The translations under genes and the position numbers were made by a program. The notes beneath the pieces are model-generated. The model saw nothing but the letters and a program-made list of their open reading frames with translations. It searched no databases and was not told where the DNA came from. A stretch of 16,089 nucleotides of DNA from Collinsella sp. GTDB lineage: Bacteria > Actinomycetota > Coriobacteriia > Coriobacteriales > Coriobacteriaceae. Positions 1 through 6,673 of the stretch are shown in pieces. Location: the NCBI GenBank assembly GCA_014871545.1, contig WGSR01000014.1:1-16089 (forward strand), given 5' to 3'. Numbering within the stretch: position 1 is the first letter of the stretch; every line of letters starts with the position of its first letter.

Positions 1-205
1 CGATCTTCACGACGTCCTCGGTGTCCTCGCCATCGGCAAGCTCGGCGTACTTAGCCTCGATATCGGCGACGTAGTCCTCAATCTCGGAGTGCTCGGGATA
101 CGGGTTCTGGCCCGCCTCGAACAGGGAGGCACGCTTGGCCAGGCGGGTGGCGCGCTCGTCGTTGAGCGTCGATGCCTGATCGGCGGCGTTCTGGTTCTCT
201 GCCAT
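1..205 (-). CDS. lysS: Lysyl-tRNA synthetase, N-terminal part (cut by window edge)
   Basis: Class II lysyl-tRNA synthetase, which charges tRNA-Lys with lysine in the cytoplasm. Only the first 68 codons are in the window; the frame is open to the left edge. The visible part has the N-terminal helix and entry to the anticodon-binding OB fold. Its sequence NDERATRLAKRASLFEAGQN leads into PYP, matching the family's usual R-x-x-K...L...G-x-x-PYP pattern. The ATG at 205-203 is preceded by GGAG seven bases upstream, which supports this start. It lies downstream of greA, a common bacterial arrangement, with a terminator-like hairpin in the 79-bp gap. The catalytic domain is not visible, so the call rests on the N-terminus and on gene order. 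Confidence 0.85.
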   Translation of the reverse strand, partial: MAENQNAADQASTLNDERATRLAKRASLFEAGQNPYPEHSEIEDYVADIEAKYAELADGEDTEDVVKI

Positions 206-222
206 AAGTTAGCTCCTCAAAC

Positions 223-256
223 TAAAACGCTCCCCAGGATTCGGTCCCAGGGAGCG
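223..256 (-). terminator. Hairpin with T-tract between greA and lysS
   Basis: The arms CGCTCCC (228-234) and GGGAGCG (250-256) are perfectly complementary. On the minus strand the stem is followed by TTTTAGTTT and then by the lysS ribosome-binding site. It looks like an intrinsic terminator of greA. Because lysS begins about 20 bases later with no obvious promoter in between, it may be leaky or act as an attenuator. Confidence 0.65.
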
Positions 257-284
257 AAAACATACCTTTACGCGGGACCGTGGT

Positions 285-755
285 CTAGCGTGCGATCTTG
301 GCGATGGTGTAGACGCGAGTCTTGCCGGAAGGCGTAACGACCTCGACGGAATCACCCTCGCCGTGACCGATGATGGCGTGACCGACCGGAGACTCGTTGG
401 AGATCTTGTGCTCGAGCGAGTTGGTCTCGGTGGTACCAACGAGCGTGACTTCCATGACCTCGCCGTTGGGATCAATCAGCGAAACGGTGGAACCGATGGA
501 GACGGTCAGATCGCCCGTGGTGGCAGCAACCTGAGCGTTGGCGAGAATGGCCTGGATCTCGGCGATACGAGCAGCATTCTGGGCCTGCTTGTCCTTGGCG
601 GCATCGTACTCGGAGTTCTCCGAAAGGTCGCCGAACGCGCGGGCTTCCTTGATGTCCTCGACGATCTCCTTGGCGTAATCGCCCTCACGCCAGGCGAGCT
701 CCTCGACGAGCTTCTGGCGGCCCTCAGCGGTCAGTACGATCTGGCTTGCGTCCAT
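285..755 (-). CDS. greA: Transcription elongation factor GreA
   Basis: GreA rescues backtracked RNA polymerase by stimulating cleavage of the transcript 3' end in the secondary channel. The 156-residue protein has the usual family length. The N-terminal coiled coil carries the GreA signature EARAFGDLSENSEYDAAKDK (residues 37-56), including the acidic tip residues Asp43 and Glu46. The C-terminal FKBP-like domain follows, with SPVGHAIIGHGEGD. The ATG at 755 has GGGGAG eight bases upstream. The gene sits between tatA (with its terminator) and lysS. A consensus TTGACA lies upstream (796-791), but no matching -10 box is present, so the promoter is unresolved. Confidence 0.97.
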   Translation of the reverse strand: MDASQIVLTAEGRQKLVEELAWREGDYAKEIVEDIKEARAFGDLSENSEYDAAKDKQAQNAARIAEIQAILANAQVAATTGDLTVSIGSTVSLIDPNGEVMEVTLVGTTETNSLEHKISNESPVGHAIIGHGEGDSVEVVTPSGKTRVYTIAKIAR

Positions 756-803
756 ACGGATATCTCCCCAACTCTGATCAAACGATCAACTGTCAACAAA
801 ACG

Positions 804-836
804 AAAAAGACCGGCTAGCCTGCGGGCAAGCCGGTC
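804..836 (-). terminator. Intrinsic terminator after tatA
   Basis: A perfect 8-bp stem pairs GACCGGCT (809-816) with AGCCGGTC (829-836) around a 12-nt loop. On the minus strand it is followed by CTTTTTCGTTTTG. It starts 25 bases after the tatA stop codon and separates tatA from greA. Confidence 0.9.
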
Positions 837-861
837 AGGTGCTCACCCCAAAGGGATGGGA

Positions 862-1137
862 CTACTCTGCGTCCGCGTCGCTGTCCTCTGCCTGCTTCTT
901 CTTGGCAGCAGCGAGCTTGGCCTCGAGCTCAGCGATCTCCTTGTCCTCCTCGGACTGCTCGACCACAACCTCCTCGGCCTGCTTGGTCTCGGCCTTATCG
1001 TCGCCCTCCATACCCTCGCGGATATTCTTGACGGTAGAGCCGAGGGACTTGCCGAGCTTCGGCAGGTTCTTGGGCCCGAAGATAATCAGGACAACGACGA
1101 GAATAATGATGAGCTCAGGAGCCCTCAGTCCAAACAT
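862..1137 (-). CDS. tatA: Sec-independent protein translocase protein TatA
   Basis: TatA is the pore-forming subunit of the twin-arginine pathway, which exports folded proteins across the membrane. The 91-residue protein has one N-terminal transmembrane helix (about residues 8-20, ELIIILVVVLIIF). The hinge FGPKNLPKLGKSLGS and an amphipathic helix follow. The rest is a highly charged Glu/Lys/Ala tail likely to form a helix or coiled coil. The ATG at 1137 is chosen because GGAGG lies five bases upstream and the hydrophobic helix follows at once; the frame is open further upstream, but into the neighbouring tRNA-Pro gene. No tatB or tatC is next to it, so the rest of the Tat system must be elsewhere. 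It is monocistronic by promoter and terminator. TatB or TatE type is less likely given the hinge and length. Confidence 0.93.
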   Translation of the reverse strand: MFGLRAPELIIILVVVLIIFGPKNLPKLGKSLGSTVKNIREGMEGDDKAETKQAEEVVVEQSEEDKEIAELEAKLAAAKKKQAEDSDADAE

Positions 1138-1173
1138 GTAGACCTCCACAATACAGCGAGACAAGCTCGAATG

Positions 1174-1202
1174 AGTATACCGCGGGTATCGCGGTATCAC
1201 AA
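1174..1202 (-). promoter_or_regulatory. tatA promoter with an inverted repeat in its spacer
   Basis: The -35 box TTGTGA (1202-1197) and the -10 box TATACT (1179-1174) are separated by 17 bp. The spacer carries a perfect 7-bp inverted repeat, TACCGCG-GGTAT-CGCGGTA (1178-1196), which touches both boxes. It could be an operator; the regulator is unknown. The start of transcription would be roughly 30 bases upstream of the tatA ATG. Confidence 0.7.
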
Positions 1203-1210
1203 CACTAGCT

Positions 1211-1238
1211 AAAAAAAGGGACCGCAAGAAGCGGTCCC
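1211..1238 (-). terminator. Intrinsic terminator after tRNA-Pro
   Basis: A perfect 8-bp stem GGGACCGC/GCGGTCCC with a 5-nt loop is followed on the minus strand by seven T residues. It lies 11 bases after the encoded CCA end of the tRNA. Confidence 0.95.
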
Positions 1239-1249
1239 TCCTCATGCTC

Positions 1250-1326
1250 TGGTCGGGTTGACTGGATTTGAACCAGCGACCCCTGCGTCCCGAACGCAGT
1301 GCTCTACCAAACTGAGCCACAACCCG
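1250..1326 (-). tRNA. tRNA-Pro (anticodon CGG)
   Basis: The 77-nt cloverleaf folds with a perfect 7-bp acceptor stem (CGGGTTG/CAACCCG), discriminator A and an encoded CCA. The D arm is GCTCAGTTTGGTAGAGC. The anticodon stem CTGCG/CGCAG encloses loop TTCGGGA, giving anticodon CGG for proline codon CCG. The T arm is CTGGTTCAAATCCAG. It starts 49 bases after the ispE stop without a convincing own promoter, though a TATAGT-like box lies just upstream. It may be cotranscribed with veg-ispE and processed out. Confidence 0.97.
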
Positions 1327-1375
1327 TTAGCTCGACTATAGTAACAAAGATTTTCGCCGCGTGCTAGAGAAATTT

Positions 1376-2272
1376 TTATTTCTTTGGCGCGTCGATTTGA
1401 ACCGTGTTGGGAATAAGCTCAGTCGCGCAGGCCCACCAGCCACTTTGCTGGGCAGCATCGGCAAGCCTTTCGGCCGTGGCAGTGGTGTCGCAAATGGCAA
1501 ACGAGCAGGCACCCGATCCGCACACATCTACAGCAACGATTCCGTCCTGTTTACGCAGCCAGTCGAGGACCGTTTGAATCTGCGACTCCATCTGTGCGGA
1601 AATGACACCAAGGTTGTTATGGATGAGTGCATATGCCGTCTCGGCATCACCAGCACGCAAGGCAGAAGCTATCGCGCCGGGCTTGTCCGCAGGCACCGGG
1701 GCCTCGTCAAAACGTCGATAGGCTTCAATTGTCGAAACGCTTGCCTCGCGCGGCTTGACCAGCACGACGGGCTTCGCGGGCAGCGCGGGGTACTCAGTTG
1801 CCAGCACGTCTCCCCCACCTACGTAAAACGCAGGGCTCGCGTGCAAAAAGAACGGGACGTCGGCACCAATGCCCCGCGCAATGTCATCGAGCGCGGGGTC
1901 GGTGTGATCAATGCCCCAGAGCTCCGCCAAGGCGACAATGACCGCGGCCGCATCCGTCGAGGGGCCGCCCAAGCCGGCGCACAATGGGATGCGCTTCTCA
2001 ATCGTCACGCAGATGTTTGCCTCGCGACCATAATGCTCGGCCATAGCAACCGCAGCCCGATACGCCGTATTCTTTTGCATGGGAAAATCTGATGCTGGAA
2101 CCGTCTGAACGGTCAGCACCTGCGCCGGCGTGACCGTCACGGTATCGGAAAGACCGACGGCCGCCATCAGGGAATCGACCCTGTGGTAGCCGCGGTCATC
2201 GCGCTCGGTATGAACCCCCAGGTAGAGGTTAATCTTTGCCGGCGCGGAAAGAGTCAGGGACCGATCGGTCAC
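1376..2272 (-). CDS. ispE: 4-diphosphocytidyl-2-C-methyl-D-erythritol kinase
   Basis: IspE phosphorylates CDP-methylerythritol with ATP in the non-mevalonate (MEP) isoprenoid pathway. The 298-residue GHMP kinase shows the N-terminal substrate motif PAKINLYLGV (residues 11-20) with its conserved Lys. The ATP-binding glycine loop PLCAGLGGPSTDAAA is at 96-110, with the catalytic Asp, and GADVPFFL is at 136-143. The loop has a Pro where many IspE proteins have Gly (GLGGGSSDAA type). The start is GTG at 2272. GAGGAG, placed eight bases upstream inside the end of veg, fits this start, and only 2 nt separate the two genes, so they are probably translationally coupled. Linkage of veg and ispE is also known from Bacillus. 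Confidence 0.95.
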   Translation of the reverse strand: MTDRSLTLSAPAKINLYLGVHTERDDRGYHRVDSLMAAVGLSDTVTVTPAQVLTVQTVPASDFPMQKNTAYRAAVAMAEHYGREANICVTIEKRIPLCAGLGGPSTDAAAVIVALAELWGIDHTDPALDDIARGIGADVPFFLHASPAFYVGGGDVLATEYPALPAKPVVLVKPREASVSTIEAYRRFDEAPVPADKPGAIASALRAGDAETAYALIHNNLGVISAQMESQIQTVLDWLRKQDGIVAVDVCGSGACSFAICDTTATAERLADAAQQSGWWACATELIPNTVQIDAPKK

Positions 2273-2274
2273 CG

Positions 2275-2571
2275 TTAATGCTCCTCGAGCTGATTGCCGA
2301 GCGGGGTAAAGATGTGCTCGCCGCTCTCGGGGTCGAACAGCTCGACCTGACCGGTGAGCACATCGATATACTGGTAGGACTGACGCGACTTGCGGCCACG
2401 ACGCTCGTCAACCTCGACAATGAAGACGGCCGGGTGGACGCTCTTGATGGTGCCCATGCGCTCGACGACGCGGGTACGGCCCATGTTGGCCTTCACCTTG
2501 ACGCGATCGCCCACCATATCGGTCAGCTTCTCGTGGATGTCGTCGACGTGATTGACTTCCATCTCTTCCAT
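2275..2571 (-). CDS. veg: Veg family protein (biofilm/spore-associated in Bacillus)
   Basis: A small Veg/DUF1021-type protein of about 98 residues. The core runs from DDIHEKLTDMVGDRVKVKA, through the GRTRVVERMGTIKSVHPAVF segment, to a Y-x-Y-x-DVLTGQVEL strand. This matches Bacillus Veg in layout (KANGGR...E-x-xG...YPSVF...YADVLTETVEL). In Bacillus, Veg influences biofilm formation; its role here is not known. The start at 2571 is chosen over an upstream ATG (2595) because GGAGG lies exactly eight bases before it; an ATG at 2562 is a weaker alternative. It is the first gene of the veg-ispE unit, with a promoter about 65 bases upstream. Confidence 0.85.
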   Translation of the reverse strand: MEEMEVNHVDDIHEKLTDMVGDRVKVKANMGRTRVVERMGTIKSVHPAVFIVEVDERRGRKSRQSYQYIDVLTGQVELFDPESGEHIFTPLGNQLEEH

Positions 2572-2602
2572 GAACAGGGCCTCCAGAAGGTGCAATTCAA
2601 AA

Positions 2603-2618
2603 AGGGGATAATACCCCT
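2603..2618 (-). promoter_or_regulatory. Short hairpin plus T-run in the veg leader
   Basis: In the veg 5' leader the minus strand reads AGGGG-TATTAT-CCCCT followed directly by further T residues. It is a small terminator-like stem of only 5 bp between promoter and ribosome-binding site. It could attenuate veg-ispE or serve as a binding site; the stem is short, so this is tentative. Confidence 0.3.
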
Positions 2619-2638
2619 AAGATAGACAAAACTCATAT

Positions 2639-2668
2639 ACTATAGCACCCTGTTGTGGCCATACGCAA
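2639..2668 (-). promoter_or_regulatory. Promoter of veg-ispE
   Basis: TTGCGT (2668-2663) and TATAGT (2644-2639) are 18 bp apart. The -10 box is extended (TGCTATAGT). Transcription would start near 2632 and leave a leader of about 60 nt before the veg start. Confidence 0.65.
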
Positions 2669-2671
2669 GTA

Positions 2672-2704
2672 GCTAAAAAAGCCCCGTCCCAAAATTGGCT
2701 ACTT
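2672..2704 (-). terminator. Possible terminator after dtd
   Basis: Right after the dtd stop the minus strand carries AAGTAGCC, a loop with GGGACGG, then GGCTTTTTT. AGCC/GGCT pairs next to the T-run and can be extended with a mismatch. An alternative pairing AAGTAGC/GCTACTT (about 2703-2697 with 2673-2667) swallows the T-run. It is plausible but less regular than the other terminators here. Confidence 0.4.
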
Positions 2705-3149
2705 ACAGACTATCGGTGTCCAAGACGATGGTGAATGGGCCGTCGTTGACCAGGTCGACCTTCATGTCGGCGCCAAAGATACCGTGCGCCACATGTTCGA
2801 CATCTTGACGAACGAGCGTCAGGAAGTACTCGTAGAGCTCGTTGGCAACATCGGGTGCGCCGGCATCCGTAAACGACGGACGGCGACCGTGGCGGCAGTC
2901 AGCGAACAGCGTGAACTGCGACACCACGAGCACCTCGCCGTCGACATCGGCAAGCGCCAAGTTGGTCTTGCCGTTCTCGTCCTCGTTGATACGCAGCCCG
3001 CGGAGCTTGCCCCACAGCTTGTCGGCCTCGGCACGCGTATCGCCATGGCCCACACCCAGCAGCACCAGGTAGCCGCGTCCAATGCGGCCCACGCACTCGC
3101 CGTCGACCGTCACGCCGGCGTTGAGCACGCGCTGCACCACCGCACGCAT
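2703..3149 (-). CDS. dtd: D-aminoacyl-tRNA deacylase
   Basis: DTD hydrolyses D-aminoacyl-tRNAs (and glycyl-tRNA-Ala), protecting translation from D-amino acids. The 148-residue length is typical. It begins MRAVVQRV and carries the family motif SQFTLFAD (77-84), followed by the conserved RRPSF region. The C-terminal Gly-Pro motif NDGPFT is at 135-140 and shapes the chirality-proofreading pocket. The ATG at 3149 is 3 nt after the rdgB stop. Its ribosome-binding site (GAGGAG) overlaps the end of rdgB, so the two are coupled. Both products are quality-control enzymes, one for tRNA charging and one for nucleotides. Confidence 0.96.
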   Translation of the reverse strand: MRAVVQRVLNAGVTVDGECVGRIGRGYLVLLGVGHGDTRAEADKLWGKLRGLRINEDENGKTNLALADVDGEVLVVSQFTLFADCRHGRRPSFTDAGAPDVANELYEYFLTLVRQDVEHVAHGIFGADMKVDLVNDGPFTIVLDTDSL

Positions 3150-3152
3150 GGC

Positions 3153-3794
3153 CTACTCCTCGCCCGTCAGCTTGGCGGACAGATGCTCGAGCGCGTGGAA
3201 ACGATGGCTGATGGCGTTCTTCTCGTCAGCCGTCAGCTCGGCCATGGTCTTGCCCGGCGTGTCGACCGGCAGGAACAGCGGGTCATAGCCAAAACCATGG
3301 TTGCCGCGGCCCTCGTGCGCGATAACGCCCTCGCAGGCGCCCTCGCCATAGGTAACCAGACCATCCGTGTCGATGAGCGCGACGACGCTCATAAAGCGCG
3401 CGGTGCGATCCTCGTCCGCCACGCCTTCCAGGTTAACGAGAAGCTTGGCGTTGTTGGCGGCATCGTCGCCGTGCACGCCCGCATAGCGCGCGCTATACAC
3501 ACCGGGCTCACCGTCCAGCGCGTCGACGACCAGGCCCGAATCGTCGGCAATGGCCATAAGGCCCGTCTCCTCAACCGCGGCTTGGGCCTTGATGATGGCG
3601 TTCTCCAAAAACGTCGTGCCGTTTTCCTCGGGATCCTCAAAATCACCCAGCTGGCCGAGCGCCACAAAGCGCACCTCGGGCATGACCTTGCCCAAAATGG
3701 CCTCGATCTCGGTGAGCTTATGAGCGTTTCCGGTTGCCACGACGATGGTCGCCGCCGGGTCGAGGGTGTCGATGTCGATCTTCTCAAGTGCCAT
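3153..3794 (-). CDS. rdgB: XTP/dITP pyrophosphatase (non-canonical purine NTPase)
   Basis: RdgB/HAM1 cleaves dITP, ITP and XTP to monophosphates and removes mutagenic purines from the nucleotide pool. The 213-residue protein has the substrate motif ATGNAHKLTEI (20-30). It also has the metal-binding/catalytic segment DDSGLVVDALDGEPGVYSAR (84-103), FGYDPLF (168-174), and the C-terminal SHRFHAL (196-202). All match the family. The start at 3794 has GGAGG seven bases upstream. It follows rph, as in many bacteria (murI-rph-rdgB order), but a hairpin and a 143-bp gap separate them. A TGCTATAGA box sits just before the ribosome-binding site and is too close to be a convincing promoter. Confidence 0.97.
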   Translation of the reverse strand: MALEKIDIDTLDPAATIVVATGNAHKLTEIEAILGKVMPEVRFVALGQLGDFEDPEENGTTFLENAIIKAQAAVEETGLMAIADDSGLVVDALDGEPGVYSARYAGVHGDDAANNAKLLVNLEGVADEDRTARFMSVVALIDTDGLVTYGEGACEGVIAHEGRGNHGFGYDPLFLPVDTPGKTMAELTADEKNAISHRFHALEHLSAKLTGEE

Positions 3795-3900
3795 AACTGG
3801 CCTCCTTGTCTCTATAGCAATACCGCGCCGAGGGCGACGGGGGCCTCTGCCTCTCCCCTCTCAATCAACGGCAGTCTTGTGTCTAGACGTCTCCGCAGAT

Positions 3901-3939
3901 AAAACCTACCAAAATAAACCTGTCCCTATTTGGCAGGTT
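3901..3939 (-). terminator. Imperfect hairpin at the end of rph
   Basis: Arms 3903-3916 (AACCTACCAAAATA) and 3927-3939 (TATTTGGCAGGTT) pair with one mismatch and one bulge. On the minus strand the stem is followed by TTTTATC, so it can act as an intrinsic terminator; the rph stop codon lies inside the arm. The loop contains GGGACAGG, a motif seen in other gaps of this window. Confidence 0.55.
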
Positions 3940-4663
3940 AGGCGATGGCTTGGCGCTGAAGCTCGATGAGCTCGGCGATACCCTTGTCGCCCAGGTCGAG
4001 CAGGGCGTTGAGGCGTTTGCGGTCGAAGGGCGCCTGCTCGCCGGTGCCCTGGAGCTCAATCATCTCACCGGTGTCGGTGGCGACGAGGTTCATGTCGACC
4101 TCGGCATGGCTGTCCTCGGAATAATCGAGGTCAAGCAGCGTATTGCCGTCGGCAACGCCCATGGAGATGGCAGCCACCTGGCCGATAAGCGGGATGCGCT
4201 CGATCTTGCCCGCCTCGACCCACATGGCGAGGGCGTCGCGCAGCGCCACCCAGGCGCCGGTGATGCTCGCTGTACGCGTGCCGCCATCGGCCTGAATCAC
4301 GTCGCAGTCGACGGTAACGGTGTACTCGCCGAGTGCCTTCATATTGACGACGGTACGCAGGCTGCGACCGATGAGGCGCTCGATCTCCATGGAGCGGCCC
4401 TTGCGGTTGGCGTGCTCGCGCTTGCAGCGCTTGCCGGTCGACGCCGGCAGCATGGCGTATTCCGCGGTCACCCAGCCGGCCTTAGCTCCCTTTCGCCAGC
4501 CCGGCACGCCCTCCTCGATAGTGGCGGCGCACAGTACGCGCGTGTCACCGAACTCGGCCAAACACGAGCCGTGGGCGTGCTTCATGACGCCACGAGTGAG
4601 CTTGACGGGGCGCAGCTCATTGGCGGCACGGCCGTTGGCGCGGTTGACCTGCATATACTCCAT
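3938..4663 (-). CDS. rph: Ribonuclease PH
   Basis: RNase PH is a phosphate-dependent 3'-5' exoribonuclease that trims tRNA precursors up to the CCA end. The 241-residue length is normal. Visible features are the N-terminal R-x-x-N-x-LRPV segment and the phosphate-binding region GRSMEIERLIGRSLR (89-103). The catalytic core DCDVIQADGGTRTASITGA (119-137) follows, then the C-terminal ELQGTGEQAPF (204-213). The ATG at 4663 is preferred over an ATG three codons downstream because AAGG lies eight bases upstream. It sits 55 bases after murI and before rdgB, a widespread actinobacterial order. It is the last gene of the murE-to-rph unit if the hairpin at its stop terminates transcription. Confidence 0.97.
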   Translation of the reverse strand: MEYMQVNRANGRAANELRPVKLTRGVMKHAHGSCLAEFGDTRVLCAATIEEGVPGWRKGAKAGWVTAEYAMLPASTGKRCKREHANRKGRSMEIERLIGRSLRTVVNMKALGEYTVTVDCDVIQADGGTRTASITGAWVALRDALAMWVEAGKIERIPLIGQVAAISMGVADGNTLLDLDYSEDSHAEVDMNLVATDTGEMIELQGTGEQAPFDRKRLNALLDLGDKGIAELIELQRQAIA

Positions 4664-4718
4664 AGAAATATCCTTTCGGCAAAAGGTGAAAGTGAGCCTT
4701 TGGTCGGTGACCTTGTAT

Positions 4719-5603
4719 CTATTTCAGTTCGTCGATATCGATATGCTCAATGCTCTTGAGCGGCTGGCCAAAGATAAAGCTACCCGCCACCGCAAACTCG
4801 GCAATGTTATCGGCCGTCGTGGCAAAACGATGCTGCGGCTCGGCGGCGTCGCCCGCCAGCTGCTCGCGGCGCGTGAGGATATCGGTCAGCTCGCGCGTGG
4901 TCTCCTCGGCGGAGCTCACGACGCGCACCCCAGGCCCCAGCGCATGGCGGATAGGTCCCACCAACAGCGGGAAATGCGTACAGCCGAGCACCACGGTATC
5001 GATACCGTGGTCGCGCAGCGGCTCAACCGTGGCACCCACCAGCGCACGCACGGCAGGCGTATCGAAGATATCCTCGTTCTCAAGCCACTGTTCCTGCAGA
5101 TGTGCACCCGAGGCAAGCTCGTGTTCGACAACCTCGACAAAGCTCGAGGCAGGACAGCCGTATACATCGACGCCGGCATCTAGATCCTGAATGGCGCGCG
5201 TGTAGGCGCCCGAGCGAATGGTGAGGTTGGTGGCGAGCACGCCCACGCGACGCGAGCGGGTGCTGTTGATTGCTGCACGGGCACCCGGCGCGATCACACC
5301 GATGACGGGAACGTCGAGCACCTGCTGGGCCAGACGCAAGGCCGCAGCGGTCGCCGTGTTGCAGGCGATGACCATAATCTTGACGTCGTGCTTCGAAAGC
5401 CAACGACCCGCCTGCAACGCAAACGAGCGCACCTCATCCTCGGTACGCGTGCCGTAGGGACAGCGCTTGGTGTCGCCAAAGTAGTAGACGGACTCGTGCG
5501 GCAGCGCCGTCGCGATGGCGCGCGCAACCGTCAGACCGCCCAAACCAGAATCGAACACGCCAATCGGGCGCGTGTCGCCTGCCGAATTCTCGATATCGGA
5601 CAT
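4719..5603 (-). CDS. murI: Glutamate racemase
   Basis: MurI converts L- to D-glutamate for the peptidoglycan stem peptide. The 294-residue protein has the N-terminal motif IGVFDSGLGGLTV with the conserved Asp18-Ser. The first catalytic cysteine is in ACNTATAAALR (Cys81) and the second in GCTHFPLL (Cys208), so the two-base cysteine machinery is intact. YFGDTKRCPYG (41-51) is also typical. The start at 5603 is preceded by GGTGAGG close to the ATG, so spacing is tight but acceptable. It follows a HAD phosphatase by 51 bp and precedes rph. Nearby murE suggests a small cell-wall precursor cluster. Confidence 0.97.
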   Translation of the reverse strand: MSDIENSAGDTRPIGVFDSGLGGLTVARAIATALPHESVYYFGDTKRCPYGTRTEDEVRSFALQAGRWLSKHDVKIMVIACNTATAAALRLAQQVLDVPVIGVIAPGARAAINSTRSRRVGVLATNLTIRSGAYTRAIQDLDAGVDVYGCPASSFVEVVEHELASGAHLQEQWLENEDIFDTPAVRALVGATVEPLRDHGIDTVVLGCTHFPLLVGPIRHALGPGVRVVSSAEETTRELTDILTRREQLAGDAAEPQHRFATTADNIAEFAVAGSFIFGQPLKSIEHIDIDELK

Positions 5604-5654
5604 TACCTCACCAGTCTCTCTCGAAAAGACATGTCCAAGTGCGGCGGCGGCGCG

Positions 5655-6566
5655 CTACGAACGCGCCGCGACCAGCAGCTCTGCCGTCGCCGCCCAACCG
5701 TCGACAATTTTGCCACGCGTAACGAAAGCGTTCTCGCAAGCAGCCAGGAACTCGGGCGCGCCGGCGCTCGTCAGGCCATTCTCGACCAGGCAGAACGTGC
5801 CCACGTGATCGGCCATGTAGAAGTCGGACTCGGAATCGCCAAGCGCGAGCGTCTCCTCGCGCTCGATCCCTAGGTGCTCGCAGAAGCGCGCAATGGCGAC
5901 GCCTTTGTTGAGGCCCGCGGGGTTGATGTTGAATGCGCGACCGTCCTCGACGCGATCGAGCTCGAGCGTCGTCGGCTTGGACAGATGCGTCAGGTGACCG
6001 TTGCAGGCCCACACCAGGCCGCAGCCGGCCTCGTCCAGGATGGCCTGAACCTCATCGTCGGGCACATCGCCGCGCATGCCGACGGTGACCTCACGGTACT
6101 TGTAGCCGGTCGACATGTCGTTGTGATACTCGATCTTGTGCGGCCAGCGGGCGAGGATCTTCTCGCACACGCCGGTCTGCTCGATCACCTGGTGCGGCGT
6201 GAGGCCGCAAGAGGGGTCGTAGGGCATGTCGCCGGTCAGATACTCCCAATCGTTGACTTTGAGGTCGTACATGACCAGGCCGCCCATCTCGCCGATGTAG
6301 GAGTTGAGACCGAGCACGCGCGCGTCCTCGTGGATCATGGTACGGTTGCGGCCAGAGGTGGGAACCACCTGAATACCAGCGCGAGCGAGCGCCACGACGG
6401 CCTCGACGAGTTTGGTCGAGGGGTTGCCGTCGTTGTCGCGCAGCACGCACGAGCCGGGTGCAAGCATCGTGGCATCCAGGTCGGTAAAGACGTACTTGAC
6501 CTTGGCCAAGCGCTCGCGCATCTCGCCCGAAAGCTCAGCGACGGTCGGCAGGGTATTGTGGGACAT
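5655..6566 (-). CDS. HAD-superfamily (Cof-like) phosphatase
   Basis: A cytoplasmic haloacid-dehalogenase-type hydrolase of about 303 residues; the substrate is unknown. All four HAD motifs are visible when numbered from the start at 6566. They are the nucleophile motif FTDLDATML (Asp29, Asp31), motif II PTSGRN (69-74), motif III with GLNKG (Lys221), and motif IV GDSESDF (Asp244, Asp248). The insert between motifs II and III is the size of a C2 cap, as in sugar-phosphate phosphatases. The start at 6566 is chosen because GGAG lies five bases upstream. An in-frame ATG at 6608 has no ribosome-binding site. It lies between murE and murI, so a role in sugar-phosphate or cell-wall precursor metabolism is possible but not shown. 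Confidence 0.85.
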   Translation of the reverse strand: MSHNTLPTVAELSGEMRERLAKVKYVFTDLDATMLAPGSCVLRDNDGNPSTKLVEAVVALARAGIQVVPTSGRNRTMIHEDARVLGLNSYIGEMGGLVMYDLKVNDWEYLTGDMPYDPSCGLTPHQVIEQTGVCEKILARWPHKIEYHNDMSTGYKYREVTVGMRGDVPDDEVQAILDEAGCGLVWACNGHLTHLSKPTTLELDRVEDGRAFNINPAGLNKGVAIARFCEHLGIEREETLALGDSESDFYMADHVGTFCLVENGLTSAGAPEFLAACENAFVTRGKIVDGWAATAELLVAARS

Positions 6567-6673
6567 GGTTACTCCGTTTACGTAGAAGGGTTTGGACTTG
6601 GACGGCATGTTTTGATTGAGGGAACACGCTTATGGCGACAGCGCACTCAGGGCGCCGCCGCCATCATGGTTCA

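Noticed and set aside
769..796. TTGACA upstream of greA as a promoter
   Set aside because: The -35 match is perfect, but no -10 box exists at 16-18 bp, and that position would fall on the ribosome-binding site. A TGATC-AAAC-GATCA repeat (775-788) nearby is short and may be chance.
862..1320. N-terminally extended TatA of 152 residues
   Set aside because: The extra 61 residues read through the promoter and the tRNA-Pro gene; the internal ATG at 1137 has a good ribosome-binding site and gives a standard TatA.
3795..3830. TGCTATAGA as an extended -10 promoter of rdgB
   Set aside because: Transcription would start on the ribosome-binding site and there is no -35 box; an extended -10 so close to the start is not convincing without data.
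6609..6673. ATGGCG/CGCCAT hairpin after murE as a terminator
   Set aside because: There is no T-run after the stem, and the HAD gene follows in the same direction.
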